A DNA stretch of 64,000 nucleotides, from contig JAJDAF010000022.1 in NCBI GenBank assembly GCA_029261995.1, forward strand, positions 62,001 through 126,000, written 5' to 3'. Positions within the stretch are counted from its first letter, which is position 1, and each line of letters begins with the position of its first letter. Shown piece after piece: positions 52,583 through 61,527 of this stretch. The notes under the pieces are model-generated. The model was not told where the DNA came from, made no database searches, and saw nothing but the letters and a program-made list of their open reading frames with translations. A program made the translations under genes and the position numbers. This DNA is from Candidatus Zhuqueibacterota bacterium. Its GTDB lineage: Bacteria; Zhuqueibacterota; Zhuqueibacteria; Oceanimicrobiales; Oceanimicrobiaceae.

Positions 52583-54055
52583 ATGACAAACCTCATCTCT
52601 CAAAAGCTCAGCAAGCGAAGTTCGTTTTCCCGAATACGGCAACCTTCCGTGGATATTGGTCAGCCGTTGGCGAAGACTGTAGCGAACTCAGAGGAGAACA
52701 GAGTCCGCGGGCTAGCCGCGCAAACAGCTTTTCCGATTGCGTTCCTGCTGGCATGTTTGCTCTCTTACCTACCTGGCCCGACCACCGCGTTCAGCCAGCC
52801 TCTTGCTCAGCGCCGGCTCATTCTTGAAGGTTACGAGTTCGAGGGGCTCACCAAGACCAGCCCCAATATCATCCTGCAGTATTTGAGCCTCAAACCCGGC
52901 GACGTTCTCACACCTGAGCTTCTCGATGACGACCGACAGCGCCTCGACCGCATCAACTTCTTCACAAAGGTTGACCTGTCTACACGGCCTGGTTCCGAAA
53001 AAGGTAGAGTTGTGGTCGTTATTGAGGTCGAGGAGCGTAAGTGGCCCTATTTCCAATTTGAGGGCGGACACAGCGATTTGAGCGGCTGGTACATCGCACC
53101 GGTCGGCTTTCGATTTGACAATGCATTTGGCCATGGCAGCCGTTTCGGTATTCGCCTGCTGATTGGCGACGATATGGGCAAAGTCTCGCTGTTTTACAGG
53201 AACCGTCTATTTCGTAACCGTGCGTTTATTGATATGGAGCTGCACGGCGGCGCCGAGGTGTTTCGCCAATTCATCGGCGACGATGAATTGCAGCTAGGTG
53301 TTGGTCTCGGCGGTTTGAAGGTGAAATTGGGTGGCACGCAGGGTTTCCTGAAACATCTGTTCCTGCAATATCGCGCCACCACTTTTGAGCCTGATGAATT
53401 TGCCAGAGACGAAAACGGAGACAAACGCACCAATCTGCCTCTGGCCATCACAGATGATTTTGGCAAGAACGAAACCACGGCGCTTGCTCTTGGCCTGCAC
53501 GCTGACACCCGCGACAATCCACTATTTCCGCTCAAAGGCTTCTGGGGCGCACTGGTTGCGGAAAGTGTCACCACCGGCCTTGAGGGCCGGGATGACTATC
53601 CGCGCCTAACCTTCGATGCTCGCCTGTTCCACGAAGTCATGCGCCGGCGTGTGGTTGCGGTTCATATCAAGGGCGGATACACAACCCGGGATGCGCCTTT
53701 TTACGAGCGTTTCTATCTGGGTGGCGCCAACTCGGTTCGCGGCTATCCGAACCGGAGGCTGACCCCCATCGGTTGGGGCAGCAAATTTGTCATGACCAAT
53801 GCTGAATTCCGTTTTCCGCTTACTGATAAGGATTTCCCGAATCATAAGACCTCAGGAGTGTTCTTCTTCGATGCCGGTGGCATCTGGCAGTCGGGAGAAA
53901 CGCCACGGCTGAGGGATTTTTTCAGCTCGGTTGGTTTTGGCGTCAGGGTGAGGCTGCCGGTCATTGGCGTCACCCGGTTTGATCTCGCCGTTCCGCTGCA
54001 GAGAATTGGTACAAAGAAATCCAGTCTGCACATCTCGTTGGGACATACTTTTTGA
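52583..54055 (+). CDS. Omp85-superfamily outer-membrane protein with one POTRA domain
   Basis: ATG at 52583 gives 490 residues. A hydrophobic signal lies unusually far in (residues about 48-68), so the true start may be later. One POTRA domain follows ('EGLTKTSPNIILQYLSLKPGDVLTPELLDDDRQRLDRINFFTKVDL'). The 16-stranded barrel shows 'DTRDNPLFPLKGFWG' and the Omp85 loop-6 motif 'FYLGGANSVRGYPNRRL' (VRGY), and the protein ends in Phe ('SLHISLGHTF'), as BAM substrates do. BamA and TamA have five or three POTRAs, so this is a compact relative (like YtfM-lite or patatin-associated barrels). The next gene starts within its stop. Confidence 0.9.
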   Translation: MTNLISQKLSKRSSFSRIRQPSVDIGQPLAKTVANSEENRVRGLAAQTAFPIAFLLACLLSYLPGPTTAFSQPLAQRRLILEGYEFEGLTKTSPNIILQYLSLKPGDVLTPELLDDDRQRLDRINFFTKVDLSTRPGSEKGRVVVVIEVEERKWPYFQFEGGHSDLSGWYIAPVGFRFDNAFGHGSRFGIRLLIGDDMGKVSLFYRNRLFRNRAFIDMELHGGAEVFRQFIGDDELQLGVGLGGLKVKLGGTQGFLKHLFLQYRATTFEPDEFARDENGDKRTNLPLAITDDFGKNETTALALGLHADTRDNPLFPLKGFWGALVAESVTTGLEGRDDYPRLTFDARLFHEVMRRRVVAVHIKGGYTTRDAPFYERFYLGGANSVRGYPNRRLTPIGWGSKFVMTNAEFRFPLTDKDFPNHKTSGVFFFDAGGIWQSGETPRLRDFFSSVGFGVRVRLPVIGVTRFDLAVPLQRIGTKKSSLHISLGHTF

Positions 54056-54714
54056 GAGCATTTGCTAAAAACGTCTTCTGCGCATCCCTGCTCTGTGTGA
54101 CCACCTTCGTGCATGCTCAGAACAAGCAGGAAATTCTGGTAGAGCGGATCACGCCTACTCTGCAGAACGGAGCCTTGGTAATCTCAGCCGATTTTCGCAA
54201 TCTATTCTCACGCAAAATTGTTGGCACCATTCAGAGCGGCCTGCCCTCAATTGTCCAAATTGAGATTCGTCTGCAGGACGAAAATGACCGGGTTGTGCTG
54301 ACCAATCGCATTTCCAGAACGATTACTTATGACATTTGGGACGAACGATATTTTATCGAACTGCAGGACTCAACTCAGGTCTTCTCGGATTTTGACGCCT
54401 GCAAGCAAGCCGTGCTTCAACTCAGAAATGCCATGCTGCCGGTCTCACAGCGCCTGGTGGATGCCCAGCCGTACACGGCGAATATTCGTGTCGGAATTGT
54501 TCCCATTTCCGGCCGCCAGGCGGACAAAATAACCGACTGGCTGCTGGACCCAAACCAGACCGAGGAGTCGATGGCCGCGGAGGACCGCGACAGCGGCTTC
54601 CAACTCAATCTCACCAAACTCGTGTCCTTTTTTGTCAGCAGCAACAAAAAGTCGCGATACGCCTCTGCTTGGTTCTCATCGTCCAGATTTCGAATCAGTG
54701 ATCTCAGACGATGA
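54052..54714 (+). CDS. DUF4390-containing exported protein of an NtrY-type operon
   Basis: A 220-residue protein starting at TTG within the Omp85 stop. Signal peptide ('FCASLLCVTTFVHAQ'), then a beta-rich DUF4390-like domain ('ISADFRNLFSRKIVGTIQSGLPSIVQIEIRL', 'RTITYDIWDERYFIEL'). In proteobacteria DUF4390 genes sit directly upstream of ntrY-like kinases, exactly as here. Its stop overlaps the kinase ATG. It may be the periplasmic input of the kinase (inference). Confidence 0.82.
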   Translation: MRAFAKNVFCASLLCVTTFVHAQNKQEILVERITPTLQNGALVISADFRNLFSRKIVGTIQSGLPSIVQIEIRLQDENDRVVLTNRISRTITYDIWDERYFIELQDSTQVFSDFDACKQAVLQLRNAMLPVSQRLVDAQPYTANIRVGIVPISGRQADKITDWLLDPNQTEESMAAEDRDSGFQLNLTKLVSFFVSSNKKSRYASAWFSSSRFRISDLRR

Positions 54715-56255
54715 AACGGGTGCGCACAAAGCTGGTCTTGGCCTTGCTGTTGATTGCGCTGCTGCCGGTCGTTCCGGTCTATTTGCTGGTTAAGAATCTC
54801 CTGCGCCAGGGCATTGGCATCGGCTTCAATGAACAAGTCGAGCTGGCGCTCGAGTCCGCTTCCGGTATTTCGCGCGAGTTGTATTCCAGATACAGACAGG
54901 AAACAGTTGCGCTTGCGGTCGAACTGGCCGGCTCCTCGCAGACGCGAACCGTTCTGGATAGGGGAAGCAGAGTGCCCTCAGAATTCACGGCGCGTCTGGA
55001 CACGCTGGGTTCCGCGCGCCTGGATCTGTTGGATCAGAGCGGACGGATTGTCAGTTCCAGCACCAACACAGACGATGAAGTCTTTCAGCCCCTTTATCAG
55101 ACCGAACTCAGTCGTTTAGCGGACAGTCAAGTCGAGGGCTTTGTCGAAGGTGCCGGTAGCCGTGGCGCCATCGTGGCGTTTGCGCCAGTAGTCGAGCAGG
55201 GAGAGCGCATTGGTTCTCTGGTTCTCACCCGGCGGCTGAAAGATGATTTCACGCGCAGCCGGGAATCGGTCGTGGACGTGCTGCAGATCTTCAAGACCCT
55301 GGATTTGTACGAAGAAGACCACTTGACCCGCAGCTTCCTGCTTTCCTTCTTTGCGGTTTATCTACCCATTGCAGCCATTTCTATTGTGGTTGGAATTTAC
55401 TTTTCGCGCAGAATCACTTCTCCGCTGTTGCAGTTGGTGCAGGGTACAAGACAAGTCGCAGAGGGCGATTGGGACTACCGCGTCGATCTCAAGACTCAGG
55501 ATGAAATCGGCGCGCTCGGCCAATCCTTCAACCAGATGGTGGCGACCTTGAAGGAAAAGCAGGATCAGGTGGTCACGCTTGAAAAAATGGCGGTCTGGCG
55601 TGAAATTGCCCGGGTTCTGGCGCATGAGATTAAGAATCCGCTGACACCCATCCAGCTCATGGTGCAGCAGATGAAAGACAAGTATGATGGCGCCGACCCT
55701 GAGTACGACAAGGTTCTCTCGGAGTGCACTGAAATCATCACCGATGAAATCGAGAGTTTGCGCAATCTGGTACGCGAGTTTTCCGAGTTTGCGCGCATGC
55801 CGCGTCTGAATATCACGGCCGGCAATCTCAACGCTCTGATCGAAGACGTGCGCAAGGTATATCCGAGCGACATCATTGGACTCGAGCTTCAGCCCGACCT
55901 GCCCGACTCAGAGTTTGACCATGAGAAAATGCGACGGGTGCTTATCAATCTCATGGAGAATAGCATGGACAGCATCCGGGACAAGGGCAGCGGCGACATC
56001 CGAATTACGACCCGGCTGGAAAGCGGTACGATTGTTCTGGACTATCGCGATACGGGCGGCGGCATTCCGGACGAGCTGCAGGACAAAATCTTCGAGCCGT
56101 ATTTTTCTACCAAGAAGAGCGGTATGGGTTTGGGAATGGCGATTGTCAAGCGGATCATCGCTGAACACGGCGGCGCGATTTCGCTTTCGAGCAGGCTCGA
56201 CGAGGGGGCGGAGTTTCTTGTTCGGTTGCCTTTGAATCCTATCGATGCGGCCTGA
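54711..56255 (+). CDS. NtrY-like sensor histidine kinase
   Basis: A 514-residue kinase: TM1 (about 7-27), extracytoplasmic sensor (30-205), TM2 (208-231), HAMP (232-285, 'RRITSPLLQLVQGTRQVAEGDWDYRV'), phospho-acceptor His305 in 'VLAHEIKNPLTPI', N-box N417 in 'INLMENSMDSI', and G-boxes 'DTGGGIPD' and 'GMGLGMAI'. The H-box 'HEIKNPLTPI' is typical of NtrY. It overlaps the DUF4390 gene by 4 bases. Likely phosphorylates the regulator at 56381. No PAS domain is obvious, unlike full NtrY. Confidence 0.94.
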   Translation: MKRVRTKLVLALLLIALLPVVPVYLLVKNLLRQGIGIGFNEQVELALESASGISRELYSRYRQETVALAVELAGSSQTRTVLDRGSRVPSEFTARLDTLGSARLDLLDQSGRIVSSSTNTDDEVFQPLYQTELSRLADSQVEGFVEGAGSRGAIVAFAPVVEQGERIGSLVLTRRLKDDFTRSRESVVDVLQIFKTLDLYEEDHLTRSFLLSFFAVYLPIAAISIVVGIYFSRRITSPLLQLVQGTRQVAEGDWDYRVDLKTQDEIGALGQSFNQMVATLKEKQDQVVTLEKMAVWREIARVLAHEIKNPLTPIQLMVQQMKDKYDGADPEYDKVLSECTEIITDEIESLRNLVREFSEFARMPRLNITAGNLNALIEDVRKVYPSDIIGLELQPDLPDSEFDHEKMRRVLINLMENSMDSIRDKGSGDIRITTRLESGTIVLDYRDTGGGIPDELQDKIFEPYFSTKKSGMGLGMAIVKRIIAEHGGAISLSSRLDEGAEFLVRLPLNPIDAA

Positions 56256-56315
56256 ACGTCTCACAAAAAGCCTGGAGATGCTCTGGAATCTCGTGCCCAA
56301 AATCGCCCGTTTTTA

Positions 56316-56339
56316 CAAGGCTTGAGCCTTGAAGTTTTT
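56316..56339 (+). terminator. Weak terminator between kinase and regulator genes
   Basis: CAAGGC (56316-56321) with GCCTTG (56326-56331), TTGA loop, then AAGTTTTTC. A short stem; it may only attenuate read-through into the regulator gene. Confidence 0.5.
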
Positions 56340-56380
56340 CATAATTCTAAATCTCTCATAGACTTAACCCGGAAGGAGCG

Positions 56381-57751
56381 ATGAACCAGCCAACCCTCCT
56401 CGTCGTTGACGACGAAAAAAATATCCGCCGCTCCGTCGAAATGATCTGCACCGGTGAAGGCTACCGCGTCAAAACCGCGGCCGATGCCGAGGAAGCCCTG
56501 AAGATCCTCGATGCCGGTGCAATCGATCTTGTGCTGCTGGATGTTGTCATGCCCGGCACGGACGGATTGACCCTGCTGAAAAAGATCAAGAAATCCAGCC
56601 CTGAGATTCTCGCGGTCATGATCTCCGGCAATGCCACCGTGCAAAACGCAGTCGCTGCCACCAAGGACGGCGCCTATGATTTCATGGAAAAACCACTCAC
56701 CAAAGAAAAGTTGCTGATCACGCTCCACAATGCCCTGAAAAGCCGCACGCTGCAGCGGGAGAATCTCGAGCTACGCAAACAGGTTTCGGGCAGCTACGAG
56801 ATGGTAGGAGAGAGCAAAGCCATGAAAGAGATCCTGGAACAGGTGGCGAAAGTCGCACCAACTCCGGGACGCGTGTTGATTACCGGCGAAAGCGGCACCG
56901 GCAAAGAACTTATTGCCCGCGCGATTCACGATAATAGTCCGCGCCGCAAAGCGCCGTTTATCAAAGTGAATTGCGCCGCCATTCCGGAAGAGTTGATCGA
57001 AAGTGAGCTGTTTGGCAGCGTCAAGGGCGCGTTCACCGGCGCGACGGAAAACCGCGAGGGCAAATTCAGCCTGGCCGATAGCGGCACTCTTTTTCTCGAC
57101 GAAATAGGCGACATGAGTCTGAAAGTGCAAGCGAAAGTGCTGCGCGCTTTGCAGGAAGGCGAGTTCGAGAAAGTCGGTGGTGGCAAGACTCTCAAGGTTG
57201 ATGTTCGCGTACTGGCAGCCACTAACAAAGACCTCGAAACGGAATCAAAACAAGGCCGGTTTCGGGACGATCTTTATTTCAGGCTCAACGTCATTCCCAT
57301 CGTGTCGCCTCCGTTGCGGCGGAGAAAAGACGACATTCCCGCGCTCGTCGACCATTTTGTACGGAGCTTCCGACAGAAGAATGACTATCCTGAAAAGACC
57401 GTCAGCGACGAAGCGATGCAGGCCCTGCGCGCCTATGACTGGCCCGGCAACATCCGTGAACTCGGTAACATCGTTGAGCGACTCATGATCATGTGCCCGT
57501 CAGGTGTGGTGCAAGTCAGCGACTTGCCGGCCAACATTCAAACGCCGACTTCGCAGTTGCCGTTCAGCCTGGACTCCGGCATGTCGCTGAAAGAACTGCG
57601 TGACCACGTCGAGCGCCAGTACATCATCTCAATTCTGAAGCAAAACAAATGGAACATCAGCCAAGCTGCGAAAGATTTGGATGTTGACAGGACGAATTTG
57701 CATAAGAAGATCAATTATTATGGGTTGAGTGAGCGGGAGCATGGAGGGTAG
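56381..57751 (+). CDS. NtrX/NtrC-family sigma-54 response regulator
   Basis: A 456-residue regulator: receiver with phospho-acceptor D54 in 'LVLLDVVMPGTDG' and 'FMEKPLT', AAA+ domain with Walker A 'GESGTGKE' (169-176) and GAFTGA (216-221), and a C-terminal Fis-like HTH ('ISQAAKDLDVDRTNLHKKI'). The close spacing to an NtrY-like kinase suggests an NtrYX-type pair. AAGGAGCG precedes the ATG. Its own promoter may exist because a weak terminator lies upstream. Confidence 0.95.
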   Translation: MNQPTLLVVDDEKNIRRSVEMICTGEGYRVKTAADAEEALKILDAGAIDLVLLDVVMPGTDGLTLLKKIKKSSPEILAVMISGNATVQNAVAATKDGAYDFMEKPLTKEKLLITLHNALKSRTLQRENLELRKQVSGSYEMVGESKAMKEILEQVAKVAPTPGRVLITGESGTGKELIARAIHDNSPRRKAPFIKVNCAAIPEELIESELFGSVKGAFTGATENREGKFSLADSGTLFLDEIGDMSLKVQAKVLRALQEGEFEKVGGGKTLKVDVRVLAATNKDLETESKQGRFRDDLYFRLNVIPIVSPPLRRRKDDIPALVDHFVRSFRQKNDYPEKTVSDEAMQALRAYDWPGNIRELGNIVERLMIMCPSGVVQVSDLPANIQTPTSQLPFSLDSGMSLKELRDHVERQYIISILKQNKWNISQAAKDLDVDRTNLHKKINYYGLSEREHGG

Positions 57752-57864
57752 AGCGTGGAGCGTAGGCAGAAACCGTCACCGCGAGCGCTTTTTAGGGAGG
57801 CAGTCTCCCTTCAGTTGCGCAGAAAATAGCTTCAGCAAACAACGCCTCGCAATGGAAGGGCGGG

Positions 57865-58191
57865 CTATTTCCTGGCGGCAATATTGAAATGATTGAAATA
57901 TTTCTCCCGCAAAATATCAGAAGATCCGAATTCGTTGTCGCCGTAAAAGTAGTCCAGAATCGCTTCTCTCAGTCTGGTAAGCTCTCTAATGTGAGATTTG
58001 ACGGTAACGCTTTCAATGGTTAGATAAATAAGCTCCAGTGCTCTGCCAACAGCCCTCAGACAGTAATCTTCATGATTCTTTCTTTTCCACTTCAGCGCTC
58101 GGCTGACTTCGCTGCCGATGTTTGCCATTTGTTCTACCAAAGACATCTTGGCCCAGCGCCCGGCTGCAAGACTTTTATGCTGAAATTCCAT
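57865..58191 (-). CDS. Conserved small helical protein paired with DUF5674
   Basis: ATG at 58191 gives 108 residues; an in-frame GTG at 58209 would overlap the DUF5674 gene by 16 bases. 'LVEQMANIGSEVSRALKWKR', 'AVGRALELIYLTIES', 'IRELTRLREAILDYFYGDNEFGSSD' and 'LREKYFNHFNIAAR' form an all-alpha protein of a type I have seen as a conserved hypothetical in cyanobacteria and candidate phyla. Function unknown. Its helices and size recall HEPN-like or MNT-HEPN antitoxin/toxin partners, but I see no RxxxxH motif. Confidence 0.8.
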   Translation of the reverse strand: MEFQHKSLAAGRWAKMSLVEQMANIGSEVSRALKWKRKNHEDYCLRAVGRALELIYLTIESVTVKSHIRELTRLREAILDYFYGDNEFGSSDILREKYFNHFNIAARK

Positions 58192-58193
58192 TG

Positions 58194-58535
58194 TTACTTT
58201 TTTATCCACTTCTTTGTTATTTTCACAATCTTATTTCGAATGGACTCTTCCTCCACATCCCGACTTCTGTTCCCCTGACTGGGTCGTATATTGATCAGCG
58301 GGTCATATTCAATGAAATCTTCGCCCTCCATCTCGGGGTAGTAGTTTATTTCCCAAAGACTCTCCTGTCTTGAATATCGCTCGAGACAGTGAGCCTCAAG
58401 GTCAGAATGTAGCTCCGCATCAATGGCGACTATTTCGAGATCAATATCAACGACGGCTTTGACCATTTCGCCCAGCCCGGTTTCCGCTATTGATTTTAAT
58501 TCATCAATTGTGGTTTGTTTGTTCAGTATTCTCAT
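58194..58535 (-). CDS. DUF5674 family protein
   Basis: A 113-residue protein matching the DUF5674 pattern: 'ELKSIAETGLGEMVKAVVDI', 'EIVAIDAELHSDLEAHCLE', 'SRQESLWEINYYPE', 'FIEYDPLINIRPSQGNRSR' and a helical end. GGGAG precedes the ATG. DUF5674 has no established function. It is first in a two-gene minus-strand unit with the 108-residue helical protein. Confidence 0.88.
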   Translation of the reverse strand: MRILNKQTTIDELKSIAETGLGEMVKAVVDIDLEIVAIDAELHSDLEAHCLERYSRQESLWEINYYPEMEGEDFIEYDPLINIRPSQGNRSRDVEEESIRNKIVKITKKWIKK

Positions 58536-58587
58536 TCTATCTCCCTTGATTTCTTTTCAGCAAAGAATCGTGATTCGCGCATCAAAC

Positions 58588-59829
58588 TCAAGCCAGATGG
58601 AGTTCCTGCAGCGTCTTCTTGTAGTTTGTTAGCGTCGTCTCCAGTTCAATGTGCTTGCCATCAACCACGATTTGCCGGCCCGCCACCATCACCGTATCCA
58701 CAGCGCGCGGCGTGGCGCCGAAGACCACCATGTCGCTGAGCAGCCGCTCGTCCGCGCCGGCAATTGCCGGGTCGTCTGCACGCAGCCGGACCTCGTCCAT
58801 CTGCCAGTTGTCTGGGATGCCGTTGGCCCGAAAACCGTTTTGGGTTGCCATGTTGAGCAAGTCCGGGCTTTCTGCCGCCACCGTACGTGACTGGGTCCTA
58901 GAACGCTCGTCCAGTTCGACCGCACGGACTTCTTCAAATGCATCTGAGCTGGCGTGGCTGTCTACTCCCACGCAGATGTGGGCGCCTGCTGCCATCAGTT
59001 CGGAGGTGGGCGCGAGACCGTCGCCGAGGTCGCGTTCTGTCGTTCTGCAGAGACAGACGGATGATTTGGTTTGGCCCAGAGCCTCGATTTCCTCGCGCGA
59101 GAGGTGGGTGGCGTGCACAGCCACGAAGTTTTCTCCGAGAATGTCATTTTTCGACAGCAGGGCGACGGGCGTCATCCCGTACTCTCGAGAACTTTCGATC
59201 AGCTCGCGCTTTTGCTCGCAAACGTGCATGTGAAACGGCAAATTTTTCTGGCGGGCGAAGTCAGCCAATTCCTTCACCTGATTGATGTGCACGGCCCGGA
59301 TACTGTGTGCCGCGACGGCGACATTGACGTGGTCGTCGTCGGAGAATCGTTGGCTCAGTTGCTCGACATCTCTTAGAACCAGGTCTGTGTCGGGATCCGC
59401 AAAACGCTTTTGTGCCGGGTCGAGCGCTTGCAGGTGGCCGCCGCGAAAGTAGGCGGTTCGAATCAGTGTGATCCGAATGCCCGCATCCCGGGCCGCGCGA
59501 ATGACCGTTTCCGCCAGCAGTGTGCGGTCCTGGTAGGGCGTGCCGTCCGGTTGGTGGTGCAGATAATGGAATTCCCCGACGGCGGTCACGCCCGACATGG
59601 CAAGCTCGACAAAAGCCATTTTCGAGATGTGATAAATGTCTTCCGGATTAAGCCGAGCGACGAGTTCGTACATCAAGCCGCGCCAAGACCAGAAGGAACT
59701 GGCGCTGGTCGGTTTGCGCTGGGTTCGCCCCCGCAGGGCGCGCTGGAAGGCATGCGAGTGCGAAGTCGCCATGCCGGGCATCACGATGTGTTTGTTGTCG
59801 ATGTGTATCTCAGTTGGCGCGTGCTTCAC
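58588..59829 (-). CDS. hutF: Formimidoylglutamate deiminase-like amidohydrolase
   Basis: A 413-residue amidohydrolase. Metal ligands H24 and H26 in 'ATSHSHAFQRALRGRT', then 'FHYLHHQPDGTPYQD', 'VAVAAHSIRAV', 'HMHVCEQKREL', 'VAVHATHLS' and 'GVDSHASSDAFEEVR' follow the HutF pattern, converting N-formimidoyl-glutamate to N-formyl-glutamate and ammonia in histidine breakdown. HutF is usually about 450 residues; here the N-terminal strand region is short and the start is GTG with AAAGG upstream. Upstream sequence in another frame reads as a plausible N-terminus, so a frameshift is possible. No other hut gene is present. Confidence 0.85.
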   Translation of the reverse strand: MKHAPTEIHIDNKHIVMPGMATSHSHAFQRALRGRTQRKPTSASSFWSWRGLMYELVARLNPEDIYHISKMAFVELAMSGVTAVGEFHYLHHQPDGTPYQDRTLLAETVIRAARDAGIRITLIRTAYFRGGHLQALDPAQKRFADPDTDLVLRDVEQLSQRFSDDDHVNVAVAAHSIRAVHINQVKELADFARQKNLPFHMHVCEQKRELIESSREYGMTPVALLSKNDILGENFVAVHATHLSREEIEALGQTKSSVCLCRTTERDLGDGLAPTSELMAAGAHICVGVDSHASSDAFEEVRAVELDERSRTQSRTVAAESPDLLNMATQNGFRANGIPDNWQMDEVRLRADDPAIAGADERLLSDMVVFGATPRAVDTVMVAGRQIVVDGKHIELETTLTNYKKTLQELHLA

Positions 59830-60028
59830 CCGAAAACCTTTGGGCTGATTGCTTCACACAGTATGAACTGCAAGTCTGAGTGCCAGGTGACTCGCTGGTC
59901 AAAGTAGGCAAAAGAACTCCCGCTGTCAAGGCAATCTTGAATCAAGGGTGTCGAAATATTCTGCCGGAGGCGGTTTCGGTTTTGAGCTTGCTTTCTCTGG
60001 ATTATTACCTATATTAAGGCGAGCCAGC

Positions 60029-60997
60029 ATGAATTTCATGATTCGGCATCTTCGAAGTTTCATCACGAGTTCCCATATGTCAATGGTCAATGCCGAGTTA
60101 CTTCAAAACCGCGTGGCATGCCTGCCAGGCTCACTCGCGCCCGGGAAGCATGTCGATGGTGTGGAGCAGTTCCGGGACGCTTTCAAACTTGCTCGCAAGG
60201 CTCCAGGGCTCCTGTTTCTACAGGAGATTTTGGCGGGATTCTCGCGGATTCCCTACGAGAACATCAGCAAGATCATCAATCTCAGCGAGAGCCATGATTG
60301 GCAGTCGCCCAGGATTCGCCTGCCTGAGCAGGTGATGGTTGACCACATCGACCACCGGCTCGGCGGAACGTGCTTTTCGCTCACCTTCTTCTTGCAGTCC
60401 ATTTTGACGCAGAGCGGTTTCACCTGCTATCCGGTTATGGCCGACATGCGTGCCGGGCGCAACATCCATTGCTGCCTGGTGGTTTTGCTGAACTCGACTA
60501 AATATCTGGTTGACCCGGGTTATCTGCTGCTGCAGCCGATGGAGCTTATTCCCGCAACGCGCAGACTCCACCGCACCGAATTTGCAGGGGTGGAGGTCAG
60601 GTTCGAGAGTGCCACGCAATCCTTTGATCTGTTTACCTTCAACAGACAAGAGAGCAAGTGGCGTTACCGTTTCCGCGACTGCCCAACAGGTCCGGAGGAA
60701 TTTCTCAGTCACTGGCTCGGTTCGTTTCAGAGAAACTCGATGCATGGCATTTGCCTGACCAAAGTTCAGAAAGATGGCGTGTTGTTCGTCAATCGAGATT
60801 TCATGCGTGAGACCACGTTTTCTGGCAAGCGAAACATCAACATCAAACGCAATTATCATGCGTCAATTCAGGAGCATTTTGGGATTGCGTCCGAGCTCGT
60901 TGAACAAGCGCAAGAAGCTTTGACAGGTAATCTGAAAAGAAAGCGCAAGCTAGGGTTGTGGCTGCCGAAAGGGGCGACAACCGGCGAGACTGGACCG
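60029..60997 (+). CDS. Arylamine N-acetyltransferase-like enzyme
   Basis: ATG at 60029 (AAGG upstream) gives about 323 residues, ending with the stop at 60998-61000. The cysteine-protease-like triad is visible: C115 in 'HRLGGTCFSLTFFLQSIL', H147 in 'RNIHCCLVVLL' and D162 in 'YLVDPGYLLL'. 'GFSRIPYENISKI' is the usual NAT N-terminal motif. The C-terminal third is longer than in standard NATs (about 275 residues). NATs move acetyl or larger acyl groups from CoA to amines; the acceptor is unknown. The next gene overlaps its stop. Confidence 0.88.
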
Positions 60998-61527
60998 TGA
61001 AACCAGCGGAGCCATCCTCTGTTAAGCTATTTGTCGGCGTACTTTACCGCGATGCTGACTCACTCGAAAAGACAGTCCGGAAGTTGGTGAAGCTGTTTGG
61101 TGAAATAGACTGGACGGGTGAAGCGTTCGAGTTTGTGGCATCCGACTACTATGCGCCCGAGATGGGCGCACCGCTTTTTCGGAGATTCCTGGCCTTTGAG
61201 AAACCCATCAATCCGGGTGAGCTGGCCAAAATTAAGCTGGCAACCAACGCAATTGAGAACGACCTGATTGTGCAGGGCAAACGTCTGATAAATCTCGATC
61301 CCGGATACATGGATTACAACAAAGTCGTTCTCGCCTCCGCCAAATACAACGCGCAGAAAATCTACCTAAGCCATGGCATTTATGCCGACCCGACACTCTG
61401 GTATAAAAAAGGTGAGTTCAAACCCTACCCGTCGGCCTTCCCGGATTTTCAGTCAGGCCAGTTTCAGGAGACGTTTATGCAAATAAGGGCGCTGTATAAG
61501 AAGCAGCGTCTGGAAGAGGGCGAATGA
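60997..61527 (+). CDS. DUF4416 family protein
   Basis: GTG at 60997 overlaps the NAT stop (GTGA) and gives 176 residues; a longer frame from 60958 is less likely. 'VKLFVGVLYRDADSLEKTVRKL', 'FGEIDWTGEAFEFVASDYYAPEMG', 'RLINLDPGYMDYNKVVLASAKYNAQKIYLSHGIYADPTLWYKKGEF' and 'PDFQSGQF' are typical of DUF4416. The function is not established. It precedes the glycerate kinase gene by a 4-base overlap. Confidence 0.92.
   Translation: MKPAEPSSVKLFVGVLYRDADSLEKTVRKLVKLFGEIDWTGEAFEFVASDYYAPEMGAPLFRRFLAFEKPINPGELAKIKLATNAIENDLIVQGKRLINLDPGYMDYNKVVLASAKYNAQKIYLSHGIYADPTLWYKKGEFKPYPSAFPDFQSGQFQETFMQIRALYKKQRLEEGE

Noticed and set aside
51058-52596. 512-codon minus-strand open frame opposite the unknown lipoprotein
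   Set aside because: The plus frame has a lipoprotein signal and a ribosome site; the antisense product is of shadow-type composition (many V, R, G) and lacks any family feature.
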